From positions 74,442 through 125,701 of the forward strand of contig JAFSJJ010000010.1 in NCBI GenBank assembly GCA_017439345.1: a stretch of DNA of 51,260 nt, in the 5' to 3' direction. Each line of letters begins with the position of its first letter. Position 1 is the stretch's first letter. Under the pieces are notes generated by a model. The model saw only the letters and a program-made list of their open reading frames with translations, did no database searches and was not told the DNA's origin. Below are positions 43,833 to 51,260 of this stretch, in pieces. Made by a program: the position numbers and the translations under genes. The DNA is from Synergistaceae bacterium. Its GTDB lineage: Bacteria; Synergistota; Synergistia; Synergistales; Aminobacteriaceae.

Positions 43833-44816
43833 TTAATTTGCTAGGGGCTGAACTTCTACGAGATTTTCATTTATTATTTTACCCTCAAGGACGATCTTTC
43901 TATTATCAGAACGCCTGACTTTCACCATGTCGCCTGGTCTGCCGTCTTCGAGTAATATCCCGTCAACTGAAGCACTTGCTGCACCTATTCGAGCAAGAAT
44001 TTTAACGCGTCTGCCTTTCTTTACAAGGTTAGAACTAGTGAGAGAGTTTAATAATATCGGCTCTCCCTGCTTGATATTGCGTTCACTGATAAAGCCCGTG
44101 ATCTCTTCAGGTCTTGAAGCGTATTCTCCAGGACGTGTTATATTCATTCGTCTAGTTAATAAGTCTCTAGGCTGAATCCTGTCGCCCTTGCGTATATTAT
44201 GAGAAGCTACCATGACATTTTGAGACCATGCAAGTCTAACAGCTAGTGATTTAACTCTGCCGTTATTATCTCTAAATCTTAGAGTCACTGCCTGAGTTCC
44301 GGGAATAATGCTCGCAGGGTCTATTAACTTGCCTTCAGGGACTGGAGCTTTTGCACTGACTTCAACATCGCCCGTCCAAGCTGATAAATTTTTTATGAGC
44401 GGCGCGAGACTCTGAGCTGAACGTGAAGGACTCGAGTCTTGAACCGGTGAACTTTCCGTGAAATTGCCCTCATAGCCCGGAGATTCTATTATTACACTTT
44501 GAGGCATGTACAGCTCAATTCTTGCATCACTTGCATCACTGTCATTGATTGCTCTTAATACTTCACTGCGGGATAAAATATTTCCGTCAGGGTAAAGCAT
44601 TACTCCCGATAAAATTTTTCTTGTAGCATTCCTGCCTCCGGTTATCTTTGCAATACTCCCTAAAGTAAACGAACTTGACGCATTATAAATCTTATCCGGA
44701 ATATTAATCTTTATTGTCTGAGCAGCAAATAATTCTGACTCACTCGCGAATAATAACACACAAAAAAACAGGAGCGCATAAATCTCCTGCCGTAAAAATT
44801 TATTCTTATTCTTCAT
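43833..44816 (-). CDS. flgA: Flagella basal body P-ring assembly chaperone FlgA
   Basis: The 327-residue protein has a signal peptide (about 1-31, ending FAA) and a C-terminal SAF domain: VASHNIRKGDRIQPRDLLTRRMNI, TGFISERNIKQGEPILLNSL and a final VKVRRSDNRKIVLEG. The N-terminal half is longer than E. coli FlgA (219 residues) and contains PDGNILSRSEVLRAI. FlgA helps FlgI polymerise in the periplasm. It lies between flgG and flgH, 12 and 16 bases from each. Confidence 0.92.
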   Translation of the reverse strand: MKNKNKFLRQEIYALLFFCVLLFASESELFAAQTIKINIPDKIYNASSSFTLGSIAKITGGRNATRKILSGVMLYPDGNILSRSEVLRAINDSDASDARIELYMPQSVIIESPGYEGNFTESSPVQDSSPSRSAQSLAPLIKNLSAWTGDVEVSAKAPVPEGKLIDPASIIPGTQAVTLRFRDNNGRVKSLAVRLAWSQNVMVASHNIRKGDRIQPRDLLTRRMNITRPGEYASRPEEITGFISERNIKQGEPILLNSLTSSNLVKKGRRVKILARIGAASASVDGILLEDGRPGDMVKVRRSDNRKIVLEGKIINENLVEVQPLAN

Positions 44817-44828
44817 AATATTAATAAC

Positions 44829-45620
44829 TTAACGCTTCAGACCGTTAGCAATTCTTAATAAGTCATCAGCTGTCTGAATCCCTTTTGAGTTAGCTTCATA
44901 AGCCCTCTGAGCAACGATCATCTCGACCATCTCTTCGACAACCTGAACGTTTGACATCTCGATAACGTTTTGTCTTACCTGCGGCATTCCGTCGACTCCT
45001 GGATTCCCCGTTATTGGGTCACCGCTTGCTGGAGTCTGAACGAATAATCTATCACCAAGTGCCCTAAGTCCTGCCGGGTTTATAAATCTCGCAAGTTCAA
45101 GCTGTCCTATTTCCTGTAACTGAGTCTCATCTGCAAGTCTGACGCTGACGATTCCGCCGGGTGATAATTGAATCTCCATTGCGTTATTAGGAACTACTAT
45201 AGCAGGTTCAAGCAATAAGCCGTCTTCGTTGACTATCTGGCCTTGATCATCTATCTGCCATGAGCCGCCCCTAGTGTAGCCTATTTCGCCGTTTGCCATA
45301 GTAACCTGAAAGAATGCGTTATCGTCAACAATTGCCCAGTCAAGAGGCCCGTCCGTAATCTGAAAATTTCCCTGAACCATGAAACTTGGAGTCGCTGTTA
45401 CTCGAGTCCCTAATCCTACCTGAACTCCTGTAGGTACTCTTGAATCCGGCTCAACTGGTGCGCCTGGTTCCCTGTAAATCTGATACATCAAGTCTTCAAA
45501 GTCAGCGCGTCTCTTTTTATAGCCTTGAGTATTAACGTTAGCCAAGTTATGAGTCACGACATCTAAGTGAGTCTGCTGGGCTATCATTCCTGATGCACTT
45601 GTCCATAAAGATCTAAGCAT
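44829..45620 (-). CDS. flgG: Flagellar distal rod protein
   Basis: The 263-residue protein opens MLRSLWTSASGMIAQQTHLDVVTHNLANVNTQGYKKRRADFED, the N-terminal rod/hook signature, and closes with SNVQVVEEMVEMIVAQRAYEANSKGIQTADDLL. Its middle part contains the FlgG-type GVQVGLGTRVTATPSFMVQG. It builds the distal rod. It follows flgF by 24 bases. Length and features are those of FlgG (about 260). Confidence 0.95.
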   Translation of the reverse strand: MLRSLWTSASGMIAQQTHLDVVTHNLANVNTQGYKKRRADFEDLMYQIYREPGAPVEPDSRVPTGVQVGLGTRVTATPSFMVQGNFQITDGPLDWAIVDDNAFFQVTMANGEIGYTRGGSWQIDDQGQIVNEDGLLLEPAIVVPNNAMEIQLSPGGIVSVRLADETQLQEIGQLELARFINPAGLRALGDRLFVQTPASGDPITGNPGVDGMPQVRQNVIEMSNVQVVEEMVEMIVAQRAYEANSKGIQTADDLLRIANGLKR

Positions 45621-45644
45621 GTTTTAACCTCCTTATATTAATAT

Positions 45645-46454
45645 TTATCCTCTGCTGTATGACGTAATTAATTTCTGAGTCTGTTCGTCATGAGTCATTA
45701 ACGCTTTCGATGCTCCTTCATAAGCTCTTTGTGCCTCAATCATCCTGACCATTTCTGTAACGACTTCTACATTTGACATCTCAAGGGCTGACGACCAAAA
45801 TTTTGCGTTCTGGACGGCTTCAGCTTCTCCTGAGTCCTGAGTCGGAGTCAATAAATTTCTGGCTTCGTGCTTTAAATACGTGGGACGCTCGAAATTATAT
45901 ATTACTACTTGGCCTACGACTTGATTATCAGCAACGACTCTGCCGTCTCTCATTATAGAAACGCTGTTGGCATTCGCAGGAATAGTTATCTCTCCGCCCT
46001 CGCCCTGTAAAGTCATCCCGTTTGGAGTCACCATAGCACCGTCGTTATTAAGCGTGAAATTTCCCGAACGAGTATAGAACGTGTTGCCGTTGCCATCAGC
46101 TACAGCAAAGAAGCCTTGACCGTCTATCGCAATATCAAGGGGATTCTCTGTAGTCTTTACGACTCCGGGAAATGGATCCATGACATCTTCAGAAAAAATT
46201 TGAGCAAGAGCCATCGAACCTATTAACTGTCTTCCCTTGAAAGGCATATCAGCAGGCATCATAGTAGCGATCTTAGTCTCTGCGTCCTCCGAAACTTTTT
46301 CGATTCTGTCCATTAGAGCCGAGAAATCAGCATTTGCACTAACACGCCTTTTATAGCCAGGTGTATCAACGTTAGCGAGATTATGAGTCACAACGTCTAA
46401 ATTTGTCTCCTGAACGAGCATTGCAGAAGCAGCTTCATATAGTCCGCGATGCAT
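45645..46454 (-). CDS. flgF: Flagellar hook-basal body protein (FlgF-like)
   Basis: The 269-residue protein has the same terminal signatures as FlgG (LDVVTHNLANVDTPGYKRR; SNVEVVTEMVRMIEAQRAYEGAS). Its middle segment differs from FlgG and lacks GLGTRV, so it is the proximal rod protein FlgF or FlhO of Bacillus. The order mreB/mbl - flgF - flgG matches mbl-flhO-flhP of B. subtilis. Confidence 0.88.
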   Translation of the reverse strand: MHRGLYEAASAMLVQETNLDVVTHNLANVDTPGYKRRVSANADFSALMDRIEKVSEDAETKIATMMPADMPFKGRQLIGSMALAQIFSEDVMDPFPGVVKTTENPLDIAIDGQGFFAVADGNGNTFYTRSGNFTLNNDGAMVTPNGMTLQGEGGEITIPANANSVSIMRDGRVVADNQVVGQVVIYNFERPTYLKHEARNLLTPTQDSGEAEAVQNAKFWSSALEMSNVEVVTEMVRMIEAQRAYEGASKALMTHDEQTQKLITSYSRG

Positions 46455-46485
46455 TTATTCTCTCATCTCCTGTTAATATTAATAA

Positions 46486-47532
46486 TTAATATTTCTTTCT
46501 GCTGACACGCTTTAAATTTACGAGCATAGAACTTCGCCCGGAATTCTTGAGATTGTCCATTTCAGCGAGTGCCTTGCCTGTTCCGAGTGCTACGCTTTCC
46601 ATTGGATTCTCTGCCGTGAAGCAATTAATGCCTGTCTGCTGAGCTATTAACTCAGGGAGTCCGCGCAACAAAGCTCCTCCTCCGGTTAAGACTATGCCTC
46701 TGTCAATTATGTCGGCTGATAACTCTGGGGGTGTTAGCTCTAAGACATTGCGAATTCCATCTACAAGAGTCTGAATCATCTCGCCTATAGCCATATTAAC
46801 AGCACTGCTTGTAACTTCGATTTGTCTGGGTAAGCCTTGAACTAAATCACGTCCCTTGACTATCATTCTTTGATCTTCTTCTAACGGGATACATGTACCT
46901 ATCATGATCTTCAAGTTCTCTGCTGTCTGGTCGCCTATTGCGAGATTATACTGCCTGCGCAAATATCTTGTTATGCCCTCATCGAACTTATCTCCGCCGA
47001 GCCTTAATGACTTCGAGACAACGACTCCTCCCAGTGAGATAACTGCAATATCAGTAGTTCCTCCGCCTATATCAACTATCATTTTGCCTCTAGCCTCTTC
47101 GACCTTGAGATTTGCCCCGATAGCTGCTGCCATTGGCTCCTCAATCAAGTATGCTTCACGCGCTCCGACCTCTAAAGCTGCCTCGAGAACTGCACGCCTC
47201 TCAACGTCCGTAGCTCCTGAAGGTACGCAGATCATCGCACGATTCCTGAAAAATTTTTGCGAACCCTTAGTAACGCGCCTCATGAAGTGCTGTAACATTG
47301 CCTCTGTCATTGCGTAATTTGCTATGACTCCGTCACGTAAAGGCCTCACTGAAGTTATGCTGCCCGGAGTTCGTCCGACCATGCTTTTAGCTTCGTAGCC
47401 TACCGCTAGAATTTCGCCCGAGTCCTGATCTACTGCAACAACTGAAGGCTCACGCAAGACAACACCGTGATGCTTCTCGTAAATCAAGACAGTTGCTGTC
47501 CCTAAATCTATTCCTATGTCAGTTCCAAACAC
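46486..47532 (-). CDS. mreB: Rod-shape-determining actin homologue MreB/Mbl
   Basis: The 348-residue protein begins GTDIGIDLGTATVLIYEKH (phosphate-1 loop of the actin fold), with MIVDIGGGTTDIAVISLGG (about 153-171) and GIVLTGGGALLRGLPELI (about 277-294). It forms membrane-bound filaments that guide wall synthesis. Its position directly before flgF suggests the Mbl branch, as in B. subtilis. The stop of the preceding Synerg-CTERM gene overlaps by 14 bases. If there is another mreB with mreCD elsewhere, this would be the second copy. Confidence 0.93.
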   Translation of the reverse strand: MFGTDIGIDLGTATVLIYEKHHGVVLREPSVVAVDQDSGEILAVGYEAKSMVGRTPGSITSVRPLRDGVIANYAMTEAMLQHFMRRVTKGSQKFFRNRAMICVPSGATDVERRAVLEAALEVGAREAYLIEEPMAAAIGANLKVEEARGKMIVDIGGGTTDIAVISLGGVVVSKSLRLGGDKFDEGITRYLRRQYNLAIGDQTAENLKIMIGTCIPLEEDQRMIVKGRDLVQGLPRQIEVTSSAVNMAIGEMIQTLVDGIRNVLELTPPELSADIIDRGIVLTGGGALLRGLPELIAQQTGINCFTAENPMESVALGTGKALAEMDNLKNSGRSSMLVNLKRVSRKKY

Positions 47533-48202
47533 GTTTAATCACTCCTGATAAAATCAACGGCATTATTAACCATAACCCGAATCCAGAATTACAGCCTCCC
47601 TTAGCACTGCTTGAATTACCGGGGTTACTTGTGCCGTCTTTCCAAATTGAAGTCTCTGAATAAACCTCGCACTCACCTATGACATCAACGTCAATATAAC
47701 CTGATATAATCACTATTCCTGAACTCGCAGAAGTGAACGTAACCTGATACTTCAGCTTTTCATAATTTACTGCGGGCAGAGTCAAGTTATATTCTCCTGC
47801 GGGCATTCTGTCGGGGATCAAAACAGGAATCTTTATACCGTTTGACAAGTATTCCTGCCATGCCTTTATATTAAGTTCAGTGGCTGTGAGCTTGAGATTT
47901 ATATCGTATTCAGTCAGAGCTTTCATATCACTGTCAAGAATATCTGAATCAATGTCATTAATATTTATAGTAACTTCATTGCTTATAATTTGCGTTATAT
48001 CATTGCTTATGTCTCTTAAAGTTTCAGTTGCGAGATTCATACTGCCGGTGAGTTCAAGACTCGATTTAACAAAACTTTTCTTAGCAAAGCCGCCGCCCTT
48101 CATGTTCCAGTGTCCTGCAAGATCATATTCTTCTGAGTCTGCATTAATCACAGCACATGAAAGAAGCATTATTAACAGGGCAATAAAAATTTTTCTCAGC
48201 AT
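47519..48202 (-). CDS. Secreted protein with a Synerg-CTERM-like sorting tail
   Basis: The 227-residue protein has a signal peptide (about 1-21) and a beta-rich middle with an ordered tandem of polar strands (LELTGSMNLATETLRDISND; LKLTATELNIKAWQEYLSNG). The tail has a Ser/Asn-rich spacer, then GGCNSGFGLW (about 202-211), a hydrophobic helix (LIMPLILSGV) and a basic end (IKRVWN). This three-part end is the Synergistota-specific C-terminal sorting signal (Gly-Gly-Cys-Asn, helix, basic). The Cys is the likely processing or anchoring point. The body has no recognised family. It lies between larB and mreB with overlaps of 7 and 14 bases. Confidence 0.75.
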   Translation of the reverse strand: MLRKIFIALLIMLLSCAVINADSEEYDLAGHWNMKGGGFAKKSFVKSSLELTGSMNLATETLRDISNDITQIISNEVTININDIDSDILDSDMKALTEYDINLKLTATELNIKAWQEYLSNGIKIPVLIPDRMPAGEYNLTLPAVNYEKLKYQVTFTSASSGIVIISGYIDVDVIGECEVYSETSIWKDGTSNPGNSSSAKGGCNSGFGLWLIMPLILSGVIKRVWN

Positions 48203-48969
48203 TTAGCTTCACGTTCACTCTCTATCCTAATTTTATTTATCATCGAGGCGAAATAACCTGCTCCGAAACCGTTATCTATATTTACAACAGTTACTCCGCT
48301 GGCACATGAATTCAACATTGCTAATAACGCTGCAACTCCTCCGAACGATGCGCCGTAACCCACGCTTGTAGGCACTGCTATAACAGGACAATCTGCGAGT
48401 CCACCTAAGACACTTGCAAGAGCTCCTTCCATTCCTGCGACTGCGATAATGACACTTGCGCTCATGATCTCGTCAATATGAGAAAGCATTCTGTGAAGTC
48501 CTGACACTCCGACATCATATAATCTTGAGACTCGATTACCCAGAACTTCAGCTGTCAGAGCTGCTTCTTCTGCAACAGGAATATCGCTCGTTCCTCCTGT
48601 AGCTACGATGATAAACTTTCTGCCTTCAGGTTCAGGGATTTGACCTGCGATGCCTGCTCTAGCGTCCTCGTGGTATTCGATCTCACAGCCCATTAGCTTT
48701 AATTCACGTGCTGACTCTGGTGAAAGTCTAGTGATTAATATTGCCTTCTGGTTATGAGAACGCATGACGTTAATTATTCCTGCTATCTGTTCAGGAGTCT
48801 TGCCTGCACCGTAAATTACTTCTGAAGCTCCCTGCCTTAACTTTCTATGTAAATCGACTTTAGCATAGCCTATGTCCTCAAAAGGCTTTTCCTTGAGCAT
48901 TAAATAGGCTTCGTCTACACTGATTTTATTTTCTTGAAGTTCACGGAGAATATTTTTTATGTCGTTCAT
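48196..48969 (-). CDS. larB: LarB-type carboxylase/hydrolase (nickel-pincer cofactor synthesis)
   Basis: The 257-residue protein has the PurE-like core IVATGGTSDIPVAEEAALTAEVLGN (about 132-156) and MEGALASVLGGLADCPVIAVPTSVGYGASFGGVAALLAMLNSC in family order. LarB carboxylates and hydrolyses nicotinate adenine dinucleotide in making the lactate-racemase nickel cofactor. Its partners larC and larE are not in the window, so the pathway cannot be confirmed here. Stand-alone larB homologues also occur. Confidence 0.9.
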   Translation of the reverse strand: MNDIKNILRELQENKISVDEAYLMLKEKPFEDIGYAKVDLHRKLRQGASEVIYGAGKTPEQIAGIINVMRSHNQKAILITRLSPESARELKLMGCEIEYHEDARAGIAGQIPEPEGRKFIIVATGGTSDIPVAEEAALTAEVLGNRVSRLYDVGVSGLHRMLSHIDEIMSASVIIAVAGMEGALASVLGGLADCPVIAVPTSVGYGASFGGVAALLAMLNSCASGVTVVNIDNGFGAGYFASMINKIRIESEREAKC

Positions 48970-49023
48970 ATTTTATATTAAATTTTTCACCTCTTGCAAT
49001 CCTGCAAATAATATCACATGCTG

Positions 49024-49326
49024 TTAATAAACCGGTCCGAAAAAAGTTTCGCTGTCATTAACACGTTCTCTATAAAATATTACCTGCCTGACTATTGCCA
49101 TTGAAGGCCCCTGCTTTAACTTCTCCTTCATCTCATTTACGAGCTCCGGCTTGCCTTGAAAGACTACTTCAACTCGTCCATCAGGTAAATTCTCGACTGT
49201 ACCTGTTAAGCCTAATCTCTCAGCCTGTTCACATGCCCAGTATCTAAAGCCTACGTGCTGGACTCTGCCGCTGACAAGTGCACGGACTCGAATAAAGCTG
49301 CTCATATCTTCATAACTCATTGCCAT
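49024..49326 (-). CDS. acyP: Acylphosphatase
   Basis: The 100-residue protein has SGRVQHVGFRYWACEQAERLG (about 18-38; catalytic Arg in GFRYW) and VENLPDGRVEVVFQG (about 43-57, catalytic Asn). It hydrolyses acyl phosphates such as acetyl phosphate. The start may be ATG 49326 or a Met three or seven codons later; the first overlaps the SMUG1 stop by ten bases. It is the last of the 50265-to-49024 run. Confidence 0.93.
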   Translation of the reverse strand: MAMSYEDMSSFIRVRALVSGRVQHVGFRYWACEQAERLGLTGTVENLPDGRVEVVFQGKPELVNEMKEKLKQGPSMAIVRQVIFYRERVNDSETFFGPVY

Positions 49327-50048
49327 ACTCCGAACTCTATTAACTGCCTCGTAACTTTCCCTGCCCAGTCGTTATTGCTCTTGGGAGAAGCGGGACTTGG
49401 ATGCAGAATCTTTATTATCCTGATGTCGAAGCCTTTCAACACATCTTCAGCCTTTGACGCTGCGAAGACTCCGACTCCGATTAAGACTTCAGGCTTGATT
49501 ATTTCTATTACGTGCCTTAAACAATTATCACAGAGCGTGAATAATTTCCTGCGTTCTATCATGTTCAGTTTATCAGGAGTGAAATTGCGTGCGTGGCCTC
49601 CGGGTCTGCCTGACAAGAATAATAACGGACAATAGTTCAAGACGAAATTTTCCCGGAAGAATTTACTCGAGTCATCATAACGCTGCTTGAACAATCCCCA
49701 TAATCTTTTGCCGCTGACTTCAGACCGGGTACACTCAAGGCCTTTGACCGGGTATTCATTAAGTTCATTAAGGGGCTTTCTGATTGATAGATCATTAATG
49801 CCCAAGAAATTTTTCACTGCATCAACTTCACCGAAGGGGACTCCTGTCTGAGCCATTCCCCAAGGTCCCGGATTCATTCCCAAGAAGATATATTTAACGT
49901 CATCAGACATAAAGCTAATATACTTCTCGAAGCCGTGCCATGCATAACTTAACGGGTTATAGACGCTTACAACAGGAACAGAGAAAGTCAATTTATTAAC
50001 GTCTTCACTGAGCTGCTTATATATCTTGAGTATCTTATCTGCTTTCAT
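49317..50048 (-). CDS. SMUG1-type uracil-DNA glycosylase
   Basis: The protein is 243 residues from ATG 50048; earlier in-frame Met codons exist at 50054, 50060, 50066 and beyond, none with a ribosome site, so the start is uncertain. The core has the family 3 UDG motif LGMNPGPWGMAQTGVPFGEV (catalytic Asn; the Gly-Met pair is diagnostic of SMUG1) and HPSPASP (catalytic His) near the C-terminus. NYCPLLFLSGRPGGHARN lies between them. It removes uracil and oxidised uracils from DNA. SMUG1 is best known from animals and scattered bacteria. The end overlaps acylphosphatase by ten bases and the start overlaps a small membrane-protein gene. Confidence 0.88.
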   Translation of the reverse strand: MKADKILKIYKQLSEDVNKLTFSVPVVSVYNPLSYAWHGFEKYISFMSDDVKYIFLGMNPGPWGMAQTGVPFGEVDAVKNFLGINDLSIRKPLNELNEYPVKGLECTRSEVSGKRLWGLFKQRYDDSSKFFRENFVLNYCPLLFLSGRPGGHARNFTPDKLNMIERRKLFTLCDNCLRHVIEIIKPEVLIGVGVFAASKAEDVLKGFDIRIIKILHPSPASPKSNNDWAGKVTRQLIEFGVWQ

Positions 50049-50265
50049 GTTCATGTTCATCTTCATTATTATTAATATAGAATTCATTCTTGTGCCTGTA
50101 ATAAAGCCACAGCGCAATAAGTCCGAACGCAAGACCGCCTGCTAATCCGAATGCAGCATATTTAACGTTCACAGCTAACCCGAACAACGTCCGCCCATAA
50201 CCTGCTAGGGCATGACCAAATGAGATAATGCTTAATAGTGAAAGAGTAATAATAAATAGTCTCAT
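50035..50265 (-). CDS. Small membrane protein with acidic His/Glu tail
   Basis: The 76-residue protein has two hydrophobic segments (about 3-20 and 34-55), then a charged tail (LYYRHKNEF, NNNEDEHEHESR). The first may be a signal peptide. No family is recognised. It lies upstream of the SMUG1 gene, overlapping its start, so the two are probably translationally coupled. The repeated His-Glu at the end could bind metal, which is speculation. Confidence 0.55.
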   Translation of the reverse strand: MRLFIITLSLLSIISFGHALAGYGRTLFGLAVNVKYAAFGLAGGLAFGLIALWLYYRHKNEFYINNNEDEHEHESR

Positions 50266-50300
50266 GAAAAATTTTACGCCTCATAAAAATTTTATATATT

Positions 50301-50340
50301 ATAAAATAAACTCCCCTGAAAAATTAATAAATCAGGAGAG
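50301..50340 (-). terminator. Terminator after the DUF268 gene
   Basis: CTC-C-CCTGA (50311-50319) pairs with TCAGG-A-GAG (50332-50340), one mismatch; the minus strand then runs TTTATTTTAT. It lies 41 bases past the stop of the gene at 50381-51148. Confidence 0.7.
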
Positions 50341-50380
50341 CTGTTATTAATGTTGTAAGAATTTGCAGGGAAAAAATTTT

Positions 50381-51148
50381 TTATTCTTTCACGAACTCGA
50401 AGAAGCCGACGACTCCTCCGCGGTAATTTATGCCTTTGAGAGTCTTATAATCTGCATGTTCTATATATTTCTCATTTACCATGCTGAAGTCCGCAAGTTT
50501 TAATTCATTAAGCGCATTAATTATGAGTTCAGGCTTGAATATTCTGTGAGCATTGAAAGCTACTCCGCTGTGTTCACCAATTGGGACAGAGATATATAAA
50601 TGCCCTCCGTGAGATAAGACCCTCTGCATTGATTTAAACGCCTTGAAACATGCCTCAGGGTCAACAGGATCATTATAGCGGCCAAGCCCGAAATGTTCCG
50701 GTGCACATAGTGAAGACAACGAAATTAACGAGTTATCCGGAATGCCTTCAAGATTCGTAGCGTCTGCCTGAATGAACTTCAAGCCTTCGATATTCTCATC
50801 AAGAGGCCTTATATCAAGCATAGTAACGGGCATGAAAGTTAATACATGAGCAATAAATCCATCAAGACGCGAGCCTATATCAAAATGTTCTGAAGGTTTA
50901 TTGTGAAATATTTTCTTCGCTGCCCATAAGTCCTGCCAGAAATAATAACTTGCCGAACCTGCCTGAGCGTCCCAATCATTTATACACGGGTATAAGTGCT
51001 TGAACTCTGCGTGAAATTCAGGTCTCGTATTAGCTTTGTTATATGCCTTCATGTCAGAAAATAACCTGCGAAATCTTGAATAATTACGAATTACAAATGC
51101 CTTGCGCGGATAGATTAATATTTTTCGGAGGAGCTTTCTTACAGACAT
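50381..51148 (-). CDS. DUF268-family (SAM-methyltransferase-like) protein
   Basis: The 255-residue protein has the family core: SSYYFWQDLWAAKKI-like start (residues about 83-95), HFDIGSRLDGFIAHVLTFMP (about 103-122), LDIRPLDE, IQADATNLEGIPDNSLISLS (a methyltransferase-like post-II region) and CAPEHFGLGRYNDPVDPEA. Members lie in polysaccharide loci and may modify sugars. The left-hand window edge also holds glycan genes, but no link can be drawn. An AGGAGGC site precedes the ATG. A heptamer repeat lies 86 bp upstream. Confidence 0.8.
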   Translation of the reverse strand: MSVRKLLRKILIYPRKAFVIRNYSRFRRLFSDMKAYNKANTRPEFHAEFKHLYPCINDWDAQAGSASYYFWQDLWAAKKIFHNKPSEHFDIGSRLDGFIAHVLTFMPVTMLDIRPLDENIEGLKFIQADATNLEGIPDNSLISLSSLCAPEHFGLGRYNDPVDPEACFKAFKSMQRVLSHGGHLYISVPIGEHSGVAFNAHRIFKPELIINALNELKLADFSMVNEKYIEHADYKTLKGINYRGGVVGFFEFVKE

Positions 51149-51233
51149 TGAGGCTGCCTCCTGATACTGAGACTAAGTGATGATATATTTGATTGTTCGG
51201 GGAAAATATTTTCTGTGAAAAAGTTACAGTTTA

Positions 51234-51260
51234 AGCCACGAGCCACGAGCCACGAGCCAC
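51234..51260. repeat. Heptanucleotide tandem repeat (AGCCACG, at least 3.9 copies, cut by window edge)
   Basis: Three copies of AGCCACG and six bases of a fourth run to the end of the window, 86 bp upstream of the DUF268 start. The array may continue beyond the edge. The unit differs from the one at 2184-2237 but has the same length. Confidence 0.9.

Overview
The window looks like chromosomal DNA of a low-to-mid GC, diderm, flagellated anaerobe of the Synergistota (Synergistetes), probably a gut or rumen lineage. The evidence is a protein ending in what looks like a Synerg-CTERM sorting tail (47519-48202), a fused TRAP permease with a TAXI-type binding protein, L- and P-ring flagellar genes (flgH, flgI) that require an outer membrane, and an mbl-flgF-flgG gene order. 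This rests on family recognition by eye; no database search was run. I see no rRNA, tRNA, CRISPR array, phage or insertion sequence.

Layout. 1-2124: an edge-truncated polytopic membrane protein and a GT2 glycosyltransferase, preceded by a heptanucleotide tandem repeat. 2338-5185: aspS and an AIR-synthase-like gene. 5239-7743: two paralogous secreted papain-type (C1) peptidases, one with Asp at the catalytic Asn position. 7811-11889: three small secreted Pro/His/Arg-rich proteins, one Spy/CpxP-like, divergent from an OmpR-type two-component system and followed by a PepSY protein. 11902-20957: a seven-gene minus-strand operon (FAD oxidoreductase, TRAP permease, TAXI binding protein, PdxA2-like dehydrogenase, DapA-family lyase, Fe-alcohol dehydrogenase, DUF1537 kinase) that looks like uptake and catabolism of a short acid sugar. 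It is divergent from a LytTR/GHKL two-component system (21326-23385). 23497-24473: two paralogous small secreted proteins. 24687-29357: glycogen genes glgP, glgA and glgC. 29521-30861: a periplasmic coiled-coil/TPR protein. 30985-36915: a housekeeping operon (dnaJ, acpS, slipin, alaS, RNHCP protein, ruvX).

36928-38844 is an accessory pocket. It holds a 10-C homopolymer inside the spacer of a promoter-like sequence, a DUF697-like gene broken by one in-frame stop, and two tandem PIN-toxin/antitoxin modules. 38931-40442 is garD. 40534-48969 (minus strand) runs larB, a Synerg-CTERM protein, mbl/mreB, flgF, flgG, flgA, flgH, flgI, a GT4 glycosyltransferase and flgJ. 49024-51148 holds acylphosphatase, a SMUG1-type uracil-DNA glycosylase, a small membrane protein and a DUF268 protein. 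A second heptanucleotide repeat lies at the right edge.

The observations most worth a second look are: the promoter-like site with the C-tract spacer before the interrupted DUF697-like gene; the possible leader-peptide switch between alaS and the RNHCP gene; the Pro-rich secreted protein cluster beside its two-component system; the acid-sugar operon with a 20-bp-spaced direct repeat before its LytTR regulator; and the paired PIN modules whose antitoxins share only their C-terminal ends.
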